From positions 1-37,397 of the forward strand of contig CAIVSY010000114.1 of the NCBI GenBank assembly GCA_903908715.1: DNA of 37,397 nucleotides, given 5' to 3'. This document shows positions 1 to 9,689 of this stretch, one piece after another. The notes under the pieces are model-generated. The model saw nothing but the letters and a program-made list of their open reading frames with translations. It searched no databases and was not told the origin of the DNA. Numbering within the stretch: the stretch's first letter is position 1; each line of letters opens with the position of its first letter. Both the position numbers and the translations under genes were made by a program. This DNA is from an uncultured bacterium (lineage in GTDB: Bacteria > Verrucomicrobiota > Kiritimatiellia > CAIKKV01 > CAITUY01).

Positions 1-2
1 AC

Positions 3-878
3 CGGGAGCGTGGTTCAGCGGACCGGATCTGGCAGTTGCCGCGGATGATTGCCTGCAAGGACGGTTCGGATTGGCGCGTTGACGGGCAGGGGCAGTTCTG
101 GCGGGCGATCACCCTGATTGACAGCGCCATGGCCTTCGACCAGGCGCAGGGGTTGGAGCATGCCCGGGAGGCGGGGACGGTGCTGGGACAGTTCCATTGC
201 CTGGTCATGGATATGGATCCATCCAGCCTGGCGGTCACGATTCCGGGGTTCCATCACACGCCGGGCTATCTGGCGGCGTTTGATAAGGTCCTCGCGACGG
301 AGTCGGTCCGCGACTTGATCCGCGGGGATGGAATGGTTGGTGAATTGTGCCGGTTTGTCGAGGAGCGTCGCGCCCTGTGCGAGGTGCTGGAGGCGGCGAA
401 GGCGCGGGGCGAAGTGGCGGTGCGGATCATGCACGGGGATCCCAAGATCAGCAACATCCTCATGGATCGAATCACGGGCCGTGGAACAAGCATCATTGAT
501 CTGGATACGGTTGGGGCGGGGTTGGTGCATTGGGACTACGGGGATGCCGTGCGATCGCTCTGCAATCCGGCGGGCGAGGATGCGCCGGATCTGGCCAGTG
601 TGGAGTTCAGCGTGGAACTATGCCATGCGTTCACGGAGGGATATCTGCGGCAGGCTGGTTTCCTGTCCGAGGCGGACAAGGCGCACTTATACGACGCTGT
701 CCGGTTGATCGCGTTCGAATTGGGGCTGCGGTTCCTGCAGGACTATCTGGCGGGGAACGTCTACTTCAAGGTGCGACACCGGGGACACAACCTGCACCGC
801 GCGGCGGTGCAATTCAGCTTGTGCAAGCAAGTGGAAGCGCATGAGAAAGCCATCCGCCGCCTCTGCGATGCGACATGA
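3..878 (+). CDS. Phosphotransferase (APH-fold sugar kinase, NahK/MdsA-like), 5' truncated
   Basis: The reading frame is open to the left edge, so the N-terminal part of this kinase lies outside the window. About 291 residues remain. The APH/choline-kinase catalytic loop is visible as MHGDPKISNIL (H at visible codon 144), followed by the metal-binding segment IIDLDTVGAG (D at visible codons 166 and 168). Visible codons 14-33 include the stretch LPRMIACKDG and a WRA motif, which resemble the N-lobe of the N-acetylhexosamine 1-kinase (NahK) and 'mucin desulfatase' (MdsA) relatives. The likely reaction is ATP-dependent anomeric phosphorylation of an amino sugar in the cytoplasm, but the substrate is inferred from family resemblance only. 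The next gene, a UDP-hexosamine dehydrogenase, starts 41 nt downstream, which suits a nucleotide-sugar pathway. A TTG at 36 and an ATG at 45 are in frame but unlikely to be the true start. Confidence 0.8.
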   Translation, partial: RERGSADRIWQLPRMIACKDGSDWRVDGQGQFWRAITLIDSAMAFDQAQGLEHAREAGTVLGQFHCLVMDMDPSSLAVTIPGFHHTPGYLAAFDKVLATESVRDLIRGDGMVGELCRFVEERRALCEVLEAAKARGEVAVRIMHGDPKISNILMDRITGRGTSIIDLDTVGAGLVHWDYGDAVRSLCNPAGEDAPDLASVEFSVELCHAFTEGYLRQAGFLSEADKAHLYDAVRLIAFELGLRFLQDYLAGNVYFKVRHRGHNLHRAAVQFSLCKQVEAHEKAIRRLCDAT

Positions 879-919
879 CCTATTCAGTTCCCATCACCCA
901 TTGACATCAACCATTCACC

Positions 920-2185
920 ATGACACCACGCATCACCATCATCGGGCTCGGCTATGTCGGACTTCCCCTGGCCGTCGAATTCGGCAAGAAATTCCCCGTC
1001 GTTGGATTCGACATCCATGAGCGGCGGCTGGCCGAACTGCGTGCGGGGCATGACCGCACGCTTGAAGTGGACGCAGCCGAATTGCAGGCGGCTTCCAACC
1101 TGTCCTTTTCCAGCCGGATCGAGGACATCAGGGGGAGCGACTTCTTCATCGTCACCGTGCCGACGCCGATCGACGGGTACAACCGGCCGGACCTCACGCC
1201 GCTCATCAAGGCCAGCGAGACGGTTGGCAAGGCGCTCAGGTCGGGCGGCATCGTGGTGTACGAGAGCACGGTCTATCCGGGCTGCACCGAGGAAGACTGC
1301 GTGCCCATTCTGGAGAAGTTCAGCGGGTTGAAGTTCAACAAGGACTTCTTCTGCGGCTACAGCCCCGAGCGGATCAATCCCGGCGACAAGGTCCACACGG
1401 TCACGAAGATCCGGAAGATCACCTCCGGGTCCACCCCCGAGGTGGCGGAGAAGGTGGACTCGCTTTACCGAACGATCGTCACCGCAGGCACCCACAAGGC
1501 GCCGAGCATCAAGGTGGCCGAGGCGGCGAAAGTCATCGAAAATTCCCAGCGCGACATCAACATCGCCTTCGTCAACGAGCTTTCGCTGATCTTCGAGCGC
1601 ATGGGGATCGACACGCAGGAGGTCCTGGAGGCGGCGGGGACGAAATGGAACTTTCTGCCCTTCCGGCCCGGTCTGGTGGGCGGGCATTGCATCGGGGTGG
1701 ACCCCTACTACCTGACCCACAAGGCGGAGTCGCTGGGGTATCACCCCGAGATCATCCTGGCGGGGCGGCGGCTGAACGACAACATGGGCGCGCATGTGGC
1801 CAACCGGGTGGTCAAGCTGATGATCCAGAAGGGCCACAAGGTGCAGGGCGCCAACGTGCTGGTGCTCGGCCTGACCTTCAAGGAGAATTGCCCGGATATC
1901 CGCAACAGCAAAGTGATTGACGTCATCCGCGAGTTGCAGGACTTTGGCTGCAATGTCAGCGTCTATGACCCTTGGGCTGACGCGGACGAGGTGCGGCACG
2001 AGTACGGGCTGGAGTTGAGTCCCCGTCCCAACGGCGAGCAGGAGGGGGCTACCGACGCCGTGGTGTTAGCGGTGGCGCACGACCGGTTCCGGGAATTGGA
2101 CATGGGCCGGTTCAGCAAGGACAACGTGGTGATCTTCGACATCAAAGGGTTCCTAGCCAAGGCGGCGGTGGATGGGCGGCTATAA
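920..2185 (+). CDS. UDP-N-acetyl-D-hexosamine 6-dehydrogenase (TviB/WbpA type)
   Basis: This 421-residue protein has the three-domain layout of UDP-glucose/UDP-HexNAc dehydrogenases. The N-terminal NAD-binding motif IGLGYVGLP lies at residues 8-16. The active-site block [17 protein letters not shown] contains the catalytic cysteine C257. A C-terminal UDP-binding domain carries [15 protein letters not shown]. The length and the [17 protein letters not shown] wording match TviB/WbpA-like enzymes, which oxidise UDP-GlcNAc or UDP-GalNAc at C6 to the uronate, better than UDP-glucose dehydrogenases. The exact UDP-sugar cannot be read from sequence. The ATG at 920 has no clear Shine-Dalgarno but begins just before the Rossmann strand, as in the family. 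The product would supply a uronic amino sugar for the surface polysaccharide made by the locus downstream. Confidence 0.92.
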   Translation: MTPRITIIGLGYVGLPLAVEFGKKFPVVGFDIHERRLAELRAGHDRTLEVDAAELQAASNLSFSSRIEDIRGSDFFIVTVPTPIDGYNRPDLTPLIKASETVGKALRSGGIVVYESTVYPGCTEEDCVPILEKFSGLKFNKDFFCGYSPERINPGDKVHTVTKIRKITSGSTPEVAEKVDSLYRTIVTAGTHKAPSIKVAEAAKVIENSQRDINIAFVNELSLIFERMGIDTQEVLEAAGTKWNFLPFRPGLVGGHCIGVDPYYLTHKAESLGYHPEIILAGRRLNDNMGAHVANRVVKLMIQKGHKVQGANVLVLGLTFKENCPDIRNSKVIDVIRELQDFGCNVSVYDPWADADEVRHEYGLELSPRPNGEQEGATDAVVLAVAHDRFRELDMGRFSKDNVVIFDIKGFLAKAAVDGRL

Positions 2186-2278
2186 GCAGCGGATGGCGCC
2201 ATCAAACCCTATTGGCTGCCTCTTGTGCCATCGCACTATGCCGCCAAATACCGCAAGCCCCTGCATCACGACACGATT

Positions 2279-3535
2279 ATGACAAAGGACTACCACATCC
2301 CCTCTGCCGCCTCAACGCCCGCGCCCGTCTCGATGCCGGCCAGGACCGGCACGGTGAACGAATTGCGCCAGACGCTCGTGGCACCCCTCGAGGCTGCGCC
2401 GGTCGCCCCGGGCCGGTGTGTTCATGAGGATCAGATAGTATGGGCGCGATCCCCCGTGCGGTTGGATCTGGCTGGTGGCTGGACTGACACCCCGCCCTAC
2501 TGCCTCGACCATGGCGGTTGCGTGTTGAACATGGCGGTTGACTTGAACGGGCAGCCCCCGATCCAGGTCTTCATCCGCCCCCTCGCCGCGCCGCAGCTCG
2601 CGTTGCGATCCATTGACCTTGGTGTGGGCGAGACTCTGGCGACCTACGCCGACGTGGCGAACGTCCAGGCGTTGGGAAGCCCCTTCGCGATCCCGCGGGC
2701 CGCGTTGGCGCTGGCGGGATTTCACCCGCGCTTCAACGGAGCGCGCCACGGGTCGCTGGCGGACCAGTTACGAGCCCTGGGCGGGGGCTTCGAGATCAGC
2801 ACCCTGGCGGCGGTGCCTAAAGGGTCCGGTCTGGGCACCAGCAGCATTCTCGCCGCCACCCTCCTGGGCGCGCTCGCCGACTGTTGCGGGCTCGGCTGGA
2901 CGCATAACGACGTATTCAGGCGGACCTTGGCCCTTGAGCAATTGGTCACGAGCGGAGGCGGGTGGCAGGATCAGATCGGCGGGCTGCTGCACGGCGTCAA
3001 GCTCATTGAGACGGCGCCTGGCCTGGAGCAGAAACCCATTGTGTACTGGCTGCCCGAACACATTTTCGCCGGCGCTGATACCCGCGATGTGCTCTTGCTG
3101 TATTACACCGGAATTACCCGCGTCGCACACGACATTCTGGGCGGGGTTGTCCATCGTATGTTGGAAGGCGATGCGGGAACCCTGGAATGCCTGAAAGCCA
3201 TCCGGAGCAATGCCGTGGTCCTGCAGGACGCGATCCGGCGTCAGGACCAGGCTGGATTGGCGGAATCCCTGCGGCGCAGTTGGGACCTCAACCAGCGCAT
3301 CGATCCGGGGTCCAACCCGCCGGCCGTACGCGCGATTCTCGAGCAGGTGGCGCCCCACGTGGCCGCCGCGAAACTGACCGGGGCGGGTGGTGGCGGATAC
3401 CTGTTGATGCTCGCCCGCGACCCGGCGTCGGCCCGCGCGATCCGCGACGAACTGGGCGCCAATCCCCCCAATCCCCGCGCCCGTTTTGTGGAAGTTAGCC
3501 TGTCACACACCGGCATGCAGATCACCCGGAGTTGA
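2279..3535 (+). CDS. L-fucokinase-type GHMP sugar kinase, stand-alone
   Basis: This is a GHMP-superfamily kinase of about 418 residues from the ATG at 2279. An in-frame GTG at 2225 would add 18 residues, and neither start has a good ribosome-binding site. Residues 55-72 (WARSPVRLDLAGGWTDTP) and the following GGCVLNMAVDLNGQPPI are hallmark sequences of the kinase half of fucokinase/L-fucose-1-P guanylyltransferase (FKP/FKGP). The ATP loop PKGSGLGTSS is at 180-189, and GHMP motif 3 (KLTGAGGGGYLL) begins at K365. The guanylyltransferase half of the bifunctional enzyme is absent; the first roughly 50 residues are Ala/Pro-rich and look unstructured. The likely reaction is ATP-dependent phosphorylation of L-fucose, or of a related sugar such as D-arabinose or a heptose, at C1. 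A 93-nt gap separates it from the dehydrogenase gene. Confidence 0.85.
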   Translation: MTKDYHIPSAASTPAPVSMPARTGTVNELRQTLVAPLEAAPVAPGRCVHEDQIVWARSPVRLDLAGGWTDTPPYCLDHGGCVLNMAVDLNGQPPIQVFIRPLAAPQLALRSIDLGVGETLATYADVANVQALGSPFAIPRAALALAGFHPRFNGARHGSLADQLRALGGGFEISTLAAVPKGSGLGTSSILAATLLGALADCCGLGWTHNDVFRRTLALEQLVTSGGGWQDQIGGLLHGVKLIETAPGLEQKPIVYWLPEHIFAGADTRDVLLLYYTGITRVAHDILGGVVHRMLEGDAGTLECLKAIRSNAVVLQDAIRRQDQAGLAESLRRSWDLNQRIDPGSNPPAVRAILEQVAPHVAAAKLTGAGGGGYLLMLARDPASARAIRDELGANPPNPRARFVEVSLSHTGMQITRS

Positions 3536-3808
3536 GGGCCGAACATCGCCTAATAGGGTCAAGAGGGCGTCACTGTGCGATGTCGACTCACCTCATGAAA
3601 CTCCTTGTTGCTGGTTTCATTGTCTCCAGCACCGCATCAATTGTGCTGGGGCAGGGGGTGCGGTCTTTGTGGAGGTTAATCTCAAGACTCATGGCCATAG
3701 ATCACAATAGTCTTGCCGACTCCAACGAGGCCGGCTCCTTGCGCCGAGCCTGCCGGAGTTCCTCCTGTCACGCTCTAAATGTCGAGAAGAGGATGGTGTT
3801 GAAGCAGT
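3536..3808. other. Intergenic region before the rhamnose operon
   Basis: This 273-nt gap separates the sugar-activation genes from the polysaccharide locus and probably carries the promoter of the rfb operon. I see no convincing -35/-10 pair, strong terminator or gene. A 6-bp inverted repeat (AAGACT at 3684-3689, AGTCTT at 3709-3714) is weak and could be chance. Base composition becomes less GC-rich from about here onward. Confidence 0.5.
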
Positions 3809-4660
3809 ATGAAGTACCTCATCGCAGGTGCCTCTGGCCAACTTGCCAAGGCTTTTATTGAACGCTTCGAGCGGTGTGGGGTGAGTTATGCGGCACCGCC
3901 GGAGAACGGTTTTGACATCACGGATCCGATTGCTGTCGATGCAGTTGTCGCGAGCGCTGCGCCGGGCGTCCTCATCAACTGCGCTGCCTACAACAACGTC
4001 GATGGTGCCGAGACAGATCCGCAGTCGGCGTTCAGAGTGAACGCAGTTGCTGTCGGAATACTGGCGGCTGCCGCACGGCGATGTGGTGCCACCATGGTTC
4101 ACTACGGAAGCGACTACGTGTTCGACGGCAATACTGAGCGTCCCTATGTCGAGGATGATCCTACAACGCCGCTGAACGAGTACGGCAGGAGTAAACTGGC
4201 TGGAGAAGAGTCGCTACTGGGAAGCGGAGCCGACTACCTTCTATTGCGCCTCAGTTGGGTGTATGGAAACGGCAGTCAGAACTTTTTTCACAAAATGCTC
4301 CAGTGGACGGAATGCAGCAATATCCTGAGAGTGGTCTGGGATCAGCTCTCGGTACCGACATATACCGAGGATATCGTAACCTACACACTGGCAGCACTTG
4401 ATGCCGGACTCCGCGGGCGCTACCACCTGACCAACACAGGCTATGCGTCCCGGTACGAGGTCGCGCGGCATTTCTTCCGCTGCATGAATCGTGACGTGAC
4501 AGTGATCCCGGCAGGATCTGCCGCTTTTCCATCACCAGCGGCCCGGCCGTTCTTCTCTGCCATGAGTAATGCAAGGCTTTCGTCATTCCTGGGCCAGCCC
4601 ATCCCAGCCTGGGAGGATGCTGTCGAACGTTTCGCAACACAATTAGCCTCATCGAAATAG
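3809..4660 (+). CDS. rfbD: dTDP-4-dehydrorhamnose reductase
   Basis: This 283-residue short-chain dehydrogenase begins at once with the NADPH-binding motif IAGASGQLAKAF, which fixes the ATG at 3809. The YGSDYVFDG segment and the catalytic NEYGRSKLAGE (Y125, K129) are diagnostic of RfbD/RmlD. The enzyme catalyses the last step of dTDP-L-rhamnose synthesis: reduction of dTDP-4-dehydro-L-rhamnose in the cytoplasm. It is the first gene of the D-C-B-A rhamnose set; the epimerase gene starts only 8 nt after its stop. Its length is close to the family norm of about 290-300 residues. Confidence 0.95.
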   Translation: MKYLIAGASGQLAKAFIERFERCGVSYAAPPENGFDITDPIAVDAVVASAAPGVLINCAAYNNVDGAETDPQSAFRVNAVAVGILAAAARRCGATMVHYGSDYVFDGNTERPYVEDDPTTPLNEYGRSKLAGEESLLGSGADYLLLRLSWVYGNGSQNFFHKMLQWTECSNILRVVWDQLSVPTYTEDIVTYTLAALDAGLRGRYHLTNTGYASRYEVARHFFRCMNRDVTVIPAGSAAFPSPAARPFFSAMSNARLSSFLGQPIPAWEDAVERFATQLASSK

Positions 4661-4668
4661 AGCAGAGC

Positions 4669-5217
4669 ATGAACGCAATACCCTCAGAGATACCTGACGT
4701 CATGATTCTTGAGCCGCGCATCTTTGTCGACGAGCGAGGTTTTTTCATGGAGACATGGAATCAAAAGATATTTAGCAGAATAGGGATCCCAGGCACCTTT
4801 GTTCAGGATAATCACTCGAAGTCGGCGCAGGGAACACTGCGTGGTCTCCACTACCAGATCCAGCAGCCTCAGGGGAAACTTGTGCGCGTCACCAACGGGG
4901 CAGTCTACGACGTGGCAGTCGACATCCGCCGTTCCTCACCTACATTTGGCAGATGGGTGGCGCGAACTCTCACCGCGGAGAACAAACTCATGATGTGGGT
5001 GCCTCCCGGATTTGCCCACGGCTTTTACGTGCTGTCTACCGAAGCCGAGTTCACCTACAAGTGCACTGATTTCTATGCACCCAAATACGAACGTACCATT
5101 CGCTGGAGCGATGAAGATATCGGCATTGACTGGCCAATCCCGAACGGCTCGGCTCCGCTGCTTTCACCAAAGGATGCCGGAGGGGTTGCAATAGGGGCGG
5201 CTGAGGTCTTCGATTGA
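4669..5217 (+). CDS. rfbC: dTDP-4-dehydrorhamnose 3,5-epimerase
   Basis: This 182-residue cupin-fold epimerase is the usual length for RfbC/RmlC. The motif GTLRGLHYQ places the catalytic base at H61. Further family blocks are YDVAVDIRRSSPTFG, WVPPGFAHGFYVLS and YKCTDFYAPKYERTIRW. The enzyme epimerises C3 and C5 of dTDP-4-dehydro-6-deoxy-D-glucose, giving the L-sugar that RfbD reduces. It lies between rfbD (8 nt upstream) and rfbB (a few nt downstream), clearly one transcript. Ribosome-binding sequence upstream is weak. Confidence 0.96.
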   Translation: MNAIPSEIPDVMILEPRIFVDERGFFMETWNQKIFSRIGIPGTFVQDNHSKSAQGTLRGLHYQIQQPQGKLVRVTNGAVYDVAVDIRRSSPTFGRWVARTLTAENKLMMWVPPGFAHGFYVLSTEAEFTYKCTDFYAPKYERTIRWSDEDIGIDWPIPNGSAPLLSPKDAGGVAIGAAEVFD

Positions 5218-5250
5218 GTTATGAACCAGGACAGGAGCGGCAGGCATACC

Positions 5251-6309
5251 ATGAGAATTATCGTCACCGGGGGAGCTGGATTCATCGGATCCGCGGTTAT
5301 CCGCCATCTGATCACGAGGACCAACCACGAAGTGCTAAACCTCGACAAACTGACCTACGCAGGCAACCTTTCTTCGCTCAGGGCACTAGAGGGCTGCCCG
5401 AGATACGAGTTTGCCAACGTTGACATCTGTGACAAGAGAAGCGTAGCCGCCGTCATGCAAGCTGTCAAGCCCGATGCCATCATGCACCTGGCGGCCGAAT
5501 CCCACGTGGATCGTTCCATCGATGGCCCTTCAGCCTTTCTTGAGACCAATGTGGTCGGGACCTTCAATATGCTTACATCCGCGCAATCCTATTGGGAATC
5601 GCTTCCGAAAGGACCGCGGGCGAGGTTCCGTTTCCTGCACATCTCGACGGACGAAGTGTATGGCTCGCTGGCTGAGACCGGTTATTTCACCGAGAGCACC
5701 CCCTACGACCCGCGGTCGCCCTATTCCGCGAGCAAGGCAGCTTCCGACCATTTCGTGCAGGCATGGTGGCATACCTACGGACTTCCGGTCCTCCTGACCA
5801 ACTGCTCCAACAACTACGGACCGTACCACTTTCCCGAAAAGCTGATTCCACTAGTGATCCTGAACGCACGGGAAGAGAAACTGCTCCCGATCTACGGGAA
5901 AGGGGACAATGTCCGTGACTGGCTCTATGTGGATGATCACGCCCATGCCTTGAACCTGGTGCTTGAGAACGGCAGACCAGGCAACAAATACAACGTCGGG
6001 GGAAGCAATGAGAGAACCAACCTGCAGGTTGTCGAGACCATCTGCAGCATCCTCGATGAACTGCACCCACGTTCACAAGGCACATCGTATCGTGACCTGA
6101 TCACGTTCGTAAAAGACCGTCCAGGACATGACAGGCGCTATGCAATCGACGCATCCAAGATCAGGCGGGATCTCGGATGGACACCTGGGCATACGTTTGA
6201 GACCGGTATCCGCGACACAGTCCGGTGGTACCTTGACAACGAATGGTGGTGGCGCCCCATCCGCGAGGGCAAGTACGCGGGCGAGCGGCTAGGCAACATG
6301 AAGCGTTGA
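5251..6309 (+). CDS. rfbB: dTDP-glucose 4,6-dehydratase
   Basis: This 352-residue extended SDR enzyme removes water from dTDP-D-glucose, giving the 4-keto-6-deoxy sugar. The NAD motif [15 protein letters not shown] follows the ATG at 5251. [12 protein letters not shown], the catalytic [10 protein letters not shown] and [13 protein letters not shown] (Y158, K162) all match RfbB/RmlB, as does [17 protein letters not shown]. An upstream in-frame ATG at 5221 would add ten non-conserved residues. I prefer 5251 because it aligns with the family, and AGGAG lies at 5233-5237. It is the third gene of the rhamnose set, with rfbA after an 82-nt gap. Confidence 0.96.
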   Translation: MRIIVTGGAGFIGSAVIRHLITRTNHEVLNLDKLTYAGNLSSLRALEGCPRYEFANVDICDKRSVAAVMQAVKPDAIMHLAAESHVDRSIDGPSAFLETNVVGTFNMLTSAQSYWESLPKGPRARFRFLHISTDEVYGSLAETGYFTESTPYDPRSPYSASKAASDHFVQAWWHTYGLPVLLTNCSNNYGPYHFPEKLIPLVILNAREEKLLPIYGKGDNVRDWLYVDDHAHALNLVLENGRPGNKYNVGGSNERTNLQVVETICSILDELHPRSQGTSYRDLITFVKDRPGHDRRYAIDASKIRRDLGWTPGHTFETGIRDTVRWYLDNEWWWRPIREGKYAGERLGNMKR

Positions 6310-6391
6310 CCCTCGCAACTTCGCAGCCTTCACCGTGAGGTGTGGAAGCAGGAAGGCGGGTACTCAACTGGACAGGCGACAGGACAAGAAG

Positions 6392-7300
6392 ATGGCACGC
6401 AAAGGCATCATACTGGCGGGTGGAGCGGGCACCCGCCTGCACCCCATTACGCTTTCGGTGAGCAAGCAACTTTTGCCGATCTACGACAAGCCGATGATCT
6501 ACTATCCGCTCAGCGTGCTCATGCTGGCGGGAATACGCGATATCCTTGTGATCAGCACTCCGCACGATACACCGATGTTTCAAGAACTTCTACGGGACGG
6601 CAGTCAATGGGGTCTGAATCTGGAATACGCCATTCAGCCCACGCCTGATGGGTTGGCACAGGCCTTCATCATTGGCGATCGCTTCATCGGTCATGACAAC
6701 GCGGCACTGATCCTCGGAGACAATATCTTCTACGGTAATAACCTGAAAACACTTCTGGGCGAAGCCGTTGCGCAAACATCAGGAGCAACAGTATTTGCGT
6801 ACCCTGTCCGCGATCCCGACCGTTATGGAGTAGTTGCATTCGACTCTGAAGGTCGCGCGACGCACATAGAGGAGAAACCGGAAAAGCCAAAATCGAATTA
6901 TGCGGTTACCGGCTTGTACTTTTATGATAACCGCGTGGTAGAGATCGCCAAGGACATCACACCCTCGGCGCGCGGCGAACTCGAAATCACGACCGTCAAC
7001 GAAGTGTATCTGAAAGACGGCGCCCTTGACGTCAAGGTCATGGGCCGAGGGATGGCCTGGCTCGACACTGGCACCCACGATTCGTTCCTGGAAGCCAGCA
7101 CGTTCGTCGCCGCGATTGAGCGGCGCCAGGGCCTCAAGATATCCTGTCCCGAGGAGATCGCCTGGCGTCAAGGGTGGATCGATGATGACGCCATGTTTCG
7201 TGCCGCACGCGCCCTCGGCAAGAGCCAGTACGGACACTATCTCCTCAACCAAGTGACGCATCGGATGGTGCCCGCCTGTAGTTCGGAACCATGTTCATGA
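6392..7300 (+). CDS. rfbA: Glucose-1-phosphate thymidylyltransferase
   Basis: This 302-residue nucleotidyltransferase makes dTDP-glucose from dTTP and glucose-1-phosphate, the first step of the rhamnose pathway. The signature [16 protein letters not shown] starts at residue 4, and [27 protein letters not shown] and [20 protein letters not shown] follow. The frame is open further upstream (to 6335), but the ATG at 6392 has AGGACAAG just before it and gives the normal RfbA N-terminus. Its TGA (7298-7300) overlaps the flippase start in an ATGA at 7297-7300, which indicates translational coupling. Confidence 0.96.
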   Translation: MARKGIILAGGAGTRLHPITLSVSKQLLPIYDKPMIYYPLSVLMLAGIRDILVISTPHDTPMFQELLRDGSQWGLNLEYAIQPTPDGLAQAFIIGDRFIGHDNAALILGDNIFYGNNLKTLLGEAVAQTSGATVFAYPVRDPDRYGVVAFDSEGRATHIEEKPEKPKSNYAVTGLYFYDNRVVEIAKDITPSARGELEITTVNEVYLKDGALDVKVMGRGMAWLDTGTHDSFLEASTFVAAIERRQGLKISCPEEIAWRQGWIDDDAMFRAARALGKSQYGHYLLNQVTHRMVPACSSEPCS

Positions 7301-8691
7301 ACCTGGTCCATCGCGTCTTCAACAGATTGAGCACAAACCAGCAAAAGGTCGTATCCAACGTCTATTGGGCGACACTGGGTCATGCGGTCCGAATGCTCTC
7401 CGAGCTGTTTGTCGGCATTCTCGTAGCACGATATCTCGGTCCTGAACAATATGGCTTAATGAATTATGTCATCACCTTCGTAACCATCTTTTCGACACTG
7501 GCCGCCTTTGGCCTGGACCACATAGAGGTGCGTGAACTCGCAGGAGACAAAGCGCCGAAAGAAGCCGTACTTGGAACGGCGTTCCTGCTGCGACTTGTCT
7601 TTGCGCTTGTCACGGTAGTGATTATCACCCTGACCGCGCATGCATTCGAAGCTGACGCTTCTGCCAGAACGATGATCCTGGTGTATTCTTTTTCCATCAT
7701 CTTCAACAGTTTCTACATCATCCGGAATTACTTTGCCGCCATAGTGAAGAACAAGTTCGTTGTCAGGGCGGAAATCGGGAGAATTTTCGTCGGCGCAATC
7801 CTGAAAGTCGTTCTACTGCTGCTGCGCGCGCCTCTCCACTGGTTTGTAATTGCAGTGACCTTCGACTTTGTGTTGCTCGCCAGTGGATACGTGTACGCGT
7901 ACTATTCACAAGTCGGACCACTCCGCGAGTGGAGATTCGACAGAAACATATCCTCGTATCTGATTCGCCAATCCTTTCCGCTGCTGCTCTCCGGAGCGGC
8001 TGTCATCGTCTACCAGCGCATTGACCAGATTATGCTACGCAATATGTTGAGCAATGCGTCGGCAGCCTACTTCTCGATAGCGGATAAATTTGCAACTCTC
8101 ATCATGTTTCTTCCTGTAATCCTCTCTCAGACAATCACTCCATTGCTTGTAAGAATGAGAGCTGGCAACCCTGAACTGTACCGCGAGCGCCGGAGGCAAT
8201 TCGTCAGCACGATCTTCTGGTTGACCATGGGATTATCGATTTTGACCTGTATCTTTTCACACACGCTGGTCATGCTAACGTTCGGCCAGAACTATTCGGC
8301 CGCCATACCCGTTCTGCAAGTGCTGGCCTTCAGGGCTGTGGGCATGGCACTGTCCGCAACCTCCGGTCAGCTGATCATCATCGAAAGCCTGCAGAAATGG
8401 GCTTTTGCGCGGAATCTGCTGGGTTGTGTCGCGTGTATAGCCCTGAACCTGGTCCTGATTCCTCGGTTCGGGGCCGTCGGTTCAGCATGGGCTTCCATCA
8501 TCACGGTCGCCTTCACAGGCTGCCTGGCCAATGTTCTTATCCCTTCATATCACGAGGTATTCCGATTGCAACTACAGGCGGTGGCGACCGGTTGGCGCGA
8601 AATCTTCTGCTTGCGCAGGCTGTTGTCTTGCCCCCCCCTGGCAACACCTTCGCGAAGCGCCCCGGTTAACGCATGGAAGGACACACTATGA
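7297..8691 (+). CDS. wzx: Oligosaccharide flippase (Wzx/MOP superfamily)
   Basis: This hydrophobic protein of about 464 residues has a pattern of roughly 12 or more membrane segments. The N-terminal [19 protein letters not shown] and [15 protein letters not shown] are typical of Wzx/RfbX flippases in the MOP superfamily. It would move undecaprenyl-pyrophosphate-linked repeat units across the inner membrane. The ATG at 7297 forms an ATGA overlap with rfbA; the ATG at 7291 in the same frame is an alternative. The gene ends in another ATGA overlap (8688-8691) with the nitroreductase-family gene. The repeat unit carried cannot be inferred. Base composition is less GC-rich than the flanking housekeeping-like genes. 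Confidence 0.9.
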   Translation: MNLVHRVFNRLSTNQQKVVSNVYWATLGHAVRMLSELFVGILVARYLGPEQYGLMNYVITFVTIFSTLAAFGLDHIEVRELAGDKAPKEAVLGTAFLLRLVFALVTVVIITLTAHAFEADASARTMILVYSFSIIFNSFYIIRNYFAAIVKNKFVVRAEIGRIFVGAILKVVLLLLRAPLHWFVIAVTFDFVLLASGYVYAYYSQVGPLREWRFDRNISSYLIRQSFPLLLSGAAVIVYQRIDQIMLRNMLSNASAAYFSIADKFATLIMFLPVILSQTITPLLVRMRAGNPELYRERRRQFVSTIFWLTMGLSILTCIFSHTLVMLTFGQNYSAAIPVLQVLAFRAVGMALSATSGQLIIIESLQKWAFARNLLGCVACIALNLVLIPRFGAVGSAWASIITVAFTGCLANVLIPSYHEVFRLQLQAVATGWREIFCLRRLLSCPPLATPSRSAPVNAWKDTL

Positions 8692-9668
8692 TTCAACGCA
8701 TTGACGCATGGACACAGTTCAAGCTCCGGTGCCGGCTTGCACGCGAGATATTCGCCTTCTGGAGCTTATCGCTACGACACAATGCATCGATAGCAACTGA
8801 CCGGAGCCTTAACAAGACTCAGAACACGCTCCTGAGGGAAGCGCACGTCATCGAGAAAGGTCTGTCGCTTCGCCACCCCCGCCGGGGCTTTGGGCAGGGG
8901 AAGATCCTTGCCTTGCTCAGAAATATCGATCGCTACCTGGCGACATACCCAGAGGCAGATAAGGATTTTATCCTCTATCCTCTGTCCGTGGTAGGAAGTT
9001 ATATCGCGCATTCCACGAAAACAGGAAGCTTCAACGCAGATATTGCTACTCATTTCAAGCAGTTAGTTGCACGCATAGACGCTGACTTCAGCGCGATACA
9101 AAGCGGCGTCAAGGAGGTGACCAGGGACCAACTCCATGCGAACTGCAATTCCGGCTTCGAGTCCCTGCTCTTCAGCAGACACTCAATTAGATATTTCGCG
9201 GCGGCAACACCGGCGCGCGACCTGATCCAAAAGGCACTGCGCTTGGCACAGCAGACCCCTTCAGCCTGCAACCGCCAAGGGTGGCGAACACACGTCTTCC
9301 ACGGGGAGTCGTGCAACCGGATGGCAATATGGCATGGGGGGGCATCTGGCTTTGAAGACGAGGTTCGTTGCTGCATACTCGTCACAGGTGACATGAACGC
9401 CTTCCTCCTGCATGAGATTCATCAGGTCTACATTGATGGCGGCATGTATGCCATGAACCTGGTCAACGCATTGCACTCGACCGGGCTGGGAACAATACCC
9501 CTATCTTGTGGTTTTTTTCACGACAAGTTATCCGCCTTGAAGACGGTGTTTGATATCCCGAGCAATGAAGTACCCATCCTGATAGTCGGAGTTGGCTACC
9601 TCGAAGACCGTTTCCGGGTAGCAGTATCCGCCAGGAAACCTATTCACGTCACAAACACGTATCACTAG
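8688..9668 (+). CDS. Nitroreductase-family protein of polysaccharide locus
   Basis: This 326-residue protein has a C-terminal nitroreductase (FMN-dependent oxidoreductase) fold. The FMN-contacting motif SRHSIRYF is at residues 163-170, then QQTPSACNRQGWR, a glycine-rich middle, and YIDGGMYAMNLVNALHSTGLGT. About 160 residues precede the fold. They contain HVIEKGLSLRHPRRGFG, a segment I recall from polysaccharide-cluster nitroreductases, but its function is unknown to me. The ATG at 8688 overlaps the flippase stop (ATGA), so the five extra codons from an upstream start are unlikely. The next gene is a polysaccharide pyruvyl transferase. A redox step on a sugar, lipid carrier or substituent is plausible, but no specific reaction can be assigned. 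Confidence 0.82.
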   Translation: MIQRIDAWTQFKLRCRLAREIFAFWSLSLRHNASIATDRSLNKTQNTLLREAHVIEKGLSLRHPRRGFGQGKILALLRNIDRYLATYPEADKDFILYPLSVVGSYIAHSTKTGSFNADIATHFKQLVARIDADFSAIQSGVKEVTRDQLHANCNSGFESLLFSRHSIRYFAAATPARDLIQKALRLAQQTPSACNRQGWRTHVFHGESCNRMAIWHGGASGFEDEVRCCILVTGDMNAFLLHEIHQVYIDGGMYAMNLVNALHSTGLGTIPLSCGFFHDKLSALKTVFDIPSNEVPILIVGVGYLEDRFRVAVSARKPIHVTNTYH

Positions 9669-9689
9669 GAAAGGCATGACCCTGAAGAC

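Noticed and set aside
884-1999. Minus-strand frame of 371 codons opposite the UDP-sugar dehydrogenase
   Set aside because: The plus strand encodes an obvious dehydrogenase; the antisense translation is His/Arg/Asp-rich without motifs.
3580-3861. Plus-strand frame with a signal-peptide-like start before rfbD
   Set aside because: The downstream part is not protein-like, it overlaps the rfbD start out of frame, and no ribosome-binding site is seen.
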